Source: Acidicapsa dinghuensis
GTDB lineage: Bacteria > Acidobacteriota > Terriglobia > Terriglobales > Acidobacteriaceae
Length of the DNA stretch: 64,000 nt
NCBI RefSeq assembly: GCF_025685685.1
Contig: NZ_JAGSYH010000007.1
Coordinates: 217,083-281,082, forward strand
Reading direction: 5' to 3'
The notes below the pieces were generated by a model, which was given only the letters and a program-made list of their open reading frames with translations, had not been told where the DNA came from and did no database searches. Each line of letters opens with the position of its first letter. The stretch's first letter is position 1. The position numbers and the translations under genes were made by a program. This document shows, one piece after another, positions 62,456 through 64,000 of this stretch.

Positions 62456-63607
62456 ATGCTGACACAGCCAGTGGCTGCAGAAGTAGCTTTGCGTACGGGG
62501 CACTCTCAGCCGGTCAAAATTCACGCTCTCACGACGGTGCGATTTTTTGCGGCGTTATATGTGGTCCTATTCCATCTACGAGGACACGATCCCAGTGGAT
62601 TTCTTTTCGGGGTTCTTTCTCTGGGATATGTTGCACCGTATTTTTTCTTCGCATTATCAGGCTACATACTTTCAGTTGTATATCTGCGGGATAACGAAGC
62701 TGTCGACGCGCGGCGGTTTTTTGTAGCTCGATTTGCTCGGATTTACCCTTTATATATACTCTGCCTCTTGCTGGATCTCCCATTCGCGATTCTGGGACGT
62801 GTAGCCGCATATGGCCTGCCGCTGGCCAGCCTGCGATCTGTGGTTTTGTTCCTGCGTAGCGCGGTTATGATGCAGATGCTGGCACCACTTAACAATGCAC
62901 TGAACATACCAAGCTGGACTATAGCAGTGGAAGCTGTCTTCTATCTCAGTTTTCCTTGGCTTGGTCCATGGCTTTGGAAATTGGGGAAACGAGGAGCGCT
63001 ATTTGCAATGCCGATCTTGTTCCTAGCGGGTACTGGACTGGATAGGATCATTGTTCGGGGCCGCGGTGAGACGCTGCCGTCTATTTACGGCATGGTTGCG
63101 TTTCTTTGTGTGTTCGCTTCCGGAATGGCGCTGGCACGATGGCAGGCACTTGATCGGCGAGAGGCCGGACGTTTCACGCGGGGTAAGGGAGCATGGTTGG
63201 GATTGCCGGTGGCTCTGACGATCTTCCTTGTGGTAGTTGCGATAAGAGATTGGTTGAAGACTCAATATTTGAGTCCCGCCTATCTACTGTTGCCAGCGTT
63301 TCTGCTGTTGCTATGGAGCCTTACAGAGGATCGAACTTTTGTTACGGGATGGATGAAAGCTAAGTGGCTTGTTGTGTTAGGAGAAGCCAGTTATGCTCTT
63401 TATCTGCTGCAGCATCCAGTTGGGAACATGTTCAAATTAGCAATGAGCCTCAAGCTGCCATGGGAACAGGTCATCTATGTTTGTGTCTGCATTGGGCTAA
63501 GTTTGTTAAGCTTCTATTTCTTTGAAACGCCTAGCCGCAAATGGCTGCTTCGATGGCTCAATACCCGCCCGAAAGAGAGCATGGAGAAGGCTTCCTTGGC
63601 ACAGTAA
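62456..63607 (+). CDS. Acyltransferase family 3 membrane protein
   Basis: 383 residues with about ten membrane segments, the PF01757 (Acyl_transf_3) pattern: ALTTVRFFAALYVVLFHLRGH at the start with the catalytic His, YFFFALSGYILSVVYL, a family-typical RRFFVARFARIYPLYIL and GEASYALYLLQHPVG near the end. Such enzymes O-acylate sugars, lipids or exopolysaccharides. The sequence is visibly more A/T-rich than its neighbours. It is enclosed by two uvrC copies on its two sides, suggesting insertion. Confidence 0.87.
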   Translation: MLTQPVAAEVALRTGHSQPVKIHALTTVRFFAALYVVLFHLRGHDPSGFLFGVLSLGYVAPYFFFALSGYILSVVYLRDNEAVDARRFFVARFARIYPLYILCLLLDLPFAILGRVAAYGLPLASLRSVVLFLRSAVMMQMLAPLNNALNIPSWTIAVEAVFYLSFPWLGPWLWKLGKRGALFAMPILFLAGTGLDRIIVRGRGETLPSIYGMVAFLCVFASGMALARWQALDRREAGRFTRGKGAWLGLPVALTIFLVVVAIRDWLKTQYLSPAYLLLPAFLLLLWSLTEDRTFVTGWMKAKWLVVLGEASYALYLLQHPVGNMFKLAMSLKLPWEQVIYVCVCIGLSLLSFYFFETPSRKWLLRWLNTRPKESMEKASLAQ

Positions 63608-63626
63608 GAATTGTTAGTGGAACAAA

Positions 63627-64000
63627 CTAGCCGATGTGTTGATGTTGCCGGAGCTGCCGAAGCGCATCGAGTGCTTCGACATCTCGCATATTCAGGGAGC
63701 GGAGACCGTGGCGTCGATGGTCGTGTGGGAAGACGGTGAGATGAAGAAGTCCGCCTATCGCAAGTTCCAGGTGAAGACTGTCGTAGGCGTGGATGGCTTT
63801 GCATCGATGCGCGAGATTGTGCTGCGGCGATATAAGCGCGTCAAAGAGGAAAACGGCACAATGCCGTCGCTGGTACTCATCGATGGTGGACTCGGTCAGT
63901 TGCACGCAGCAGCCGATGCACTCGAAGAGCTCGGATTCACTTCACAGCCACTCGCGTCCATCGCAAAGCGGGAAGAAGTGATTTACGTCTATGGCAGCGA
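63627..64000 (+). pseudogene. Second, 5'-truncated uvrC copy
   Basis: Sequence from ctagccgatgtg to the window end equals part of uvrC (61669-62042), 98% identical. A TAG at 63615 lies in the same frame before it, and no start is present, so it is a truncated, probably dead copy. It carries Asp-to-Gly in the conserved VDDFASMRE segment. How far it continues beyond the window is unknown. Confidence 0.9.

Overview
The window looks like the chromosome of a soil acidobacterium (Acidobacteriaceae / Terriglobia type). The reasons are gene content and style rather than any marker gene: an 838-residue duplicated orphan permease (ADOP family), a TonB-dependent receptor with a carboxypeptidase-regulatory N-terminus, glycosidases of families GH92 and GH3, a one-component wHTH-propeller regulator, GC-rich coding sequence, and dispersed repeats of the gtcatcctgagcgcagcgaa and tgtcattcccgaaggaaatc kinds. 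There is no rRNA, no CRISPR array, no complete insertion sequence and no phage. One tRNA gene (Arg, anticodon ACG, CCA encoded) lies on the minus strand near 23.8 kb.

Layout. 0-9.3 kb: a two-component system, a 115-nt hairpin element that looks like a MITE, then a heavy-metal efflux operon (small membrane protein, TolC-type channel, adaptor, HME-type RND pump, 56-residue protein). 9.3-13.5 kb: a YbbA/YbbP-like ABC transporter divergent from a TesA-like esterase, the same arrangement as in E. coli. 13.8-21.2 kb: exported sugar metabolism (sugar dehydrogenase-cytochrome c, GH92, GH3) with a subclass B3 metallo-beta-lactamase between the glycosidases. 21.3-23.7 kb: a decayed stretch with a nonsense-interrupted SnoaL-like gene, a histidine-kinase tail, an esterase and a candidate 26-residue membrane peptide. 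23.7-30 kb: tRNA-Arg, a TlpA-like lipoprotein, an HpnB-like glycosyltransferase, the ADOP permease, and an outer-membrane protein with a PagL-like C-terminus. 30-37 kb: an MHYT hybrid kinase overlapping a REC-GGDEF diguanylate cyclase, a wHTH-propeller regulator and an exported protein. 37.5-45.1 kb: two PTPS genes, folE, truB, a TonB-type protein, ileS and lspA. 45.2-60.1 kb: the TonB-dependent receptor, an orphan AAA ATPase, pyrE, a PIN toxin-antitoxin pair, eno, gpmI, a sialidase-like protein, ligD and ku (NHEJ), and an OmpA-type lipoprotein. 60.5-64 kb: uvrC, an acyltransferase, and a second partial copy of uvrC.

The most unusual observation is a pair of cargo insertions of the same form. 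The ADOP permease sits between the intact glycosyltransferase gene and a second copy of that gene's last 73 nt. The acyltransferase sits between intact uvrC and a second copy of the C-terminal part of uvrC that runs off the window. In both cases the full gene is on the left and its 3' part on the right. The copies differ almost only at synonymous sites (3 of 3 and 6 of 7 differences). This fits gene gain by single-crossover-like recombination with DNA from a relative, without any visible integrase. Other points of interest are five degenerate repeats spaced exactly 21 bp apart upstream of folE, two PTPS paralogues with the animal-type Cys-x5-His spacing, and the B3 enzyme with Gln in place of the first zinc-binding His.
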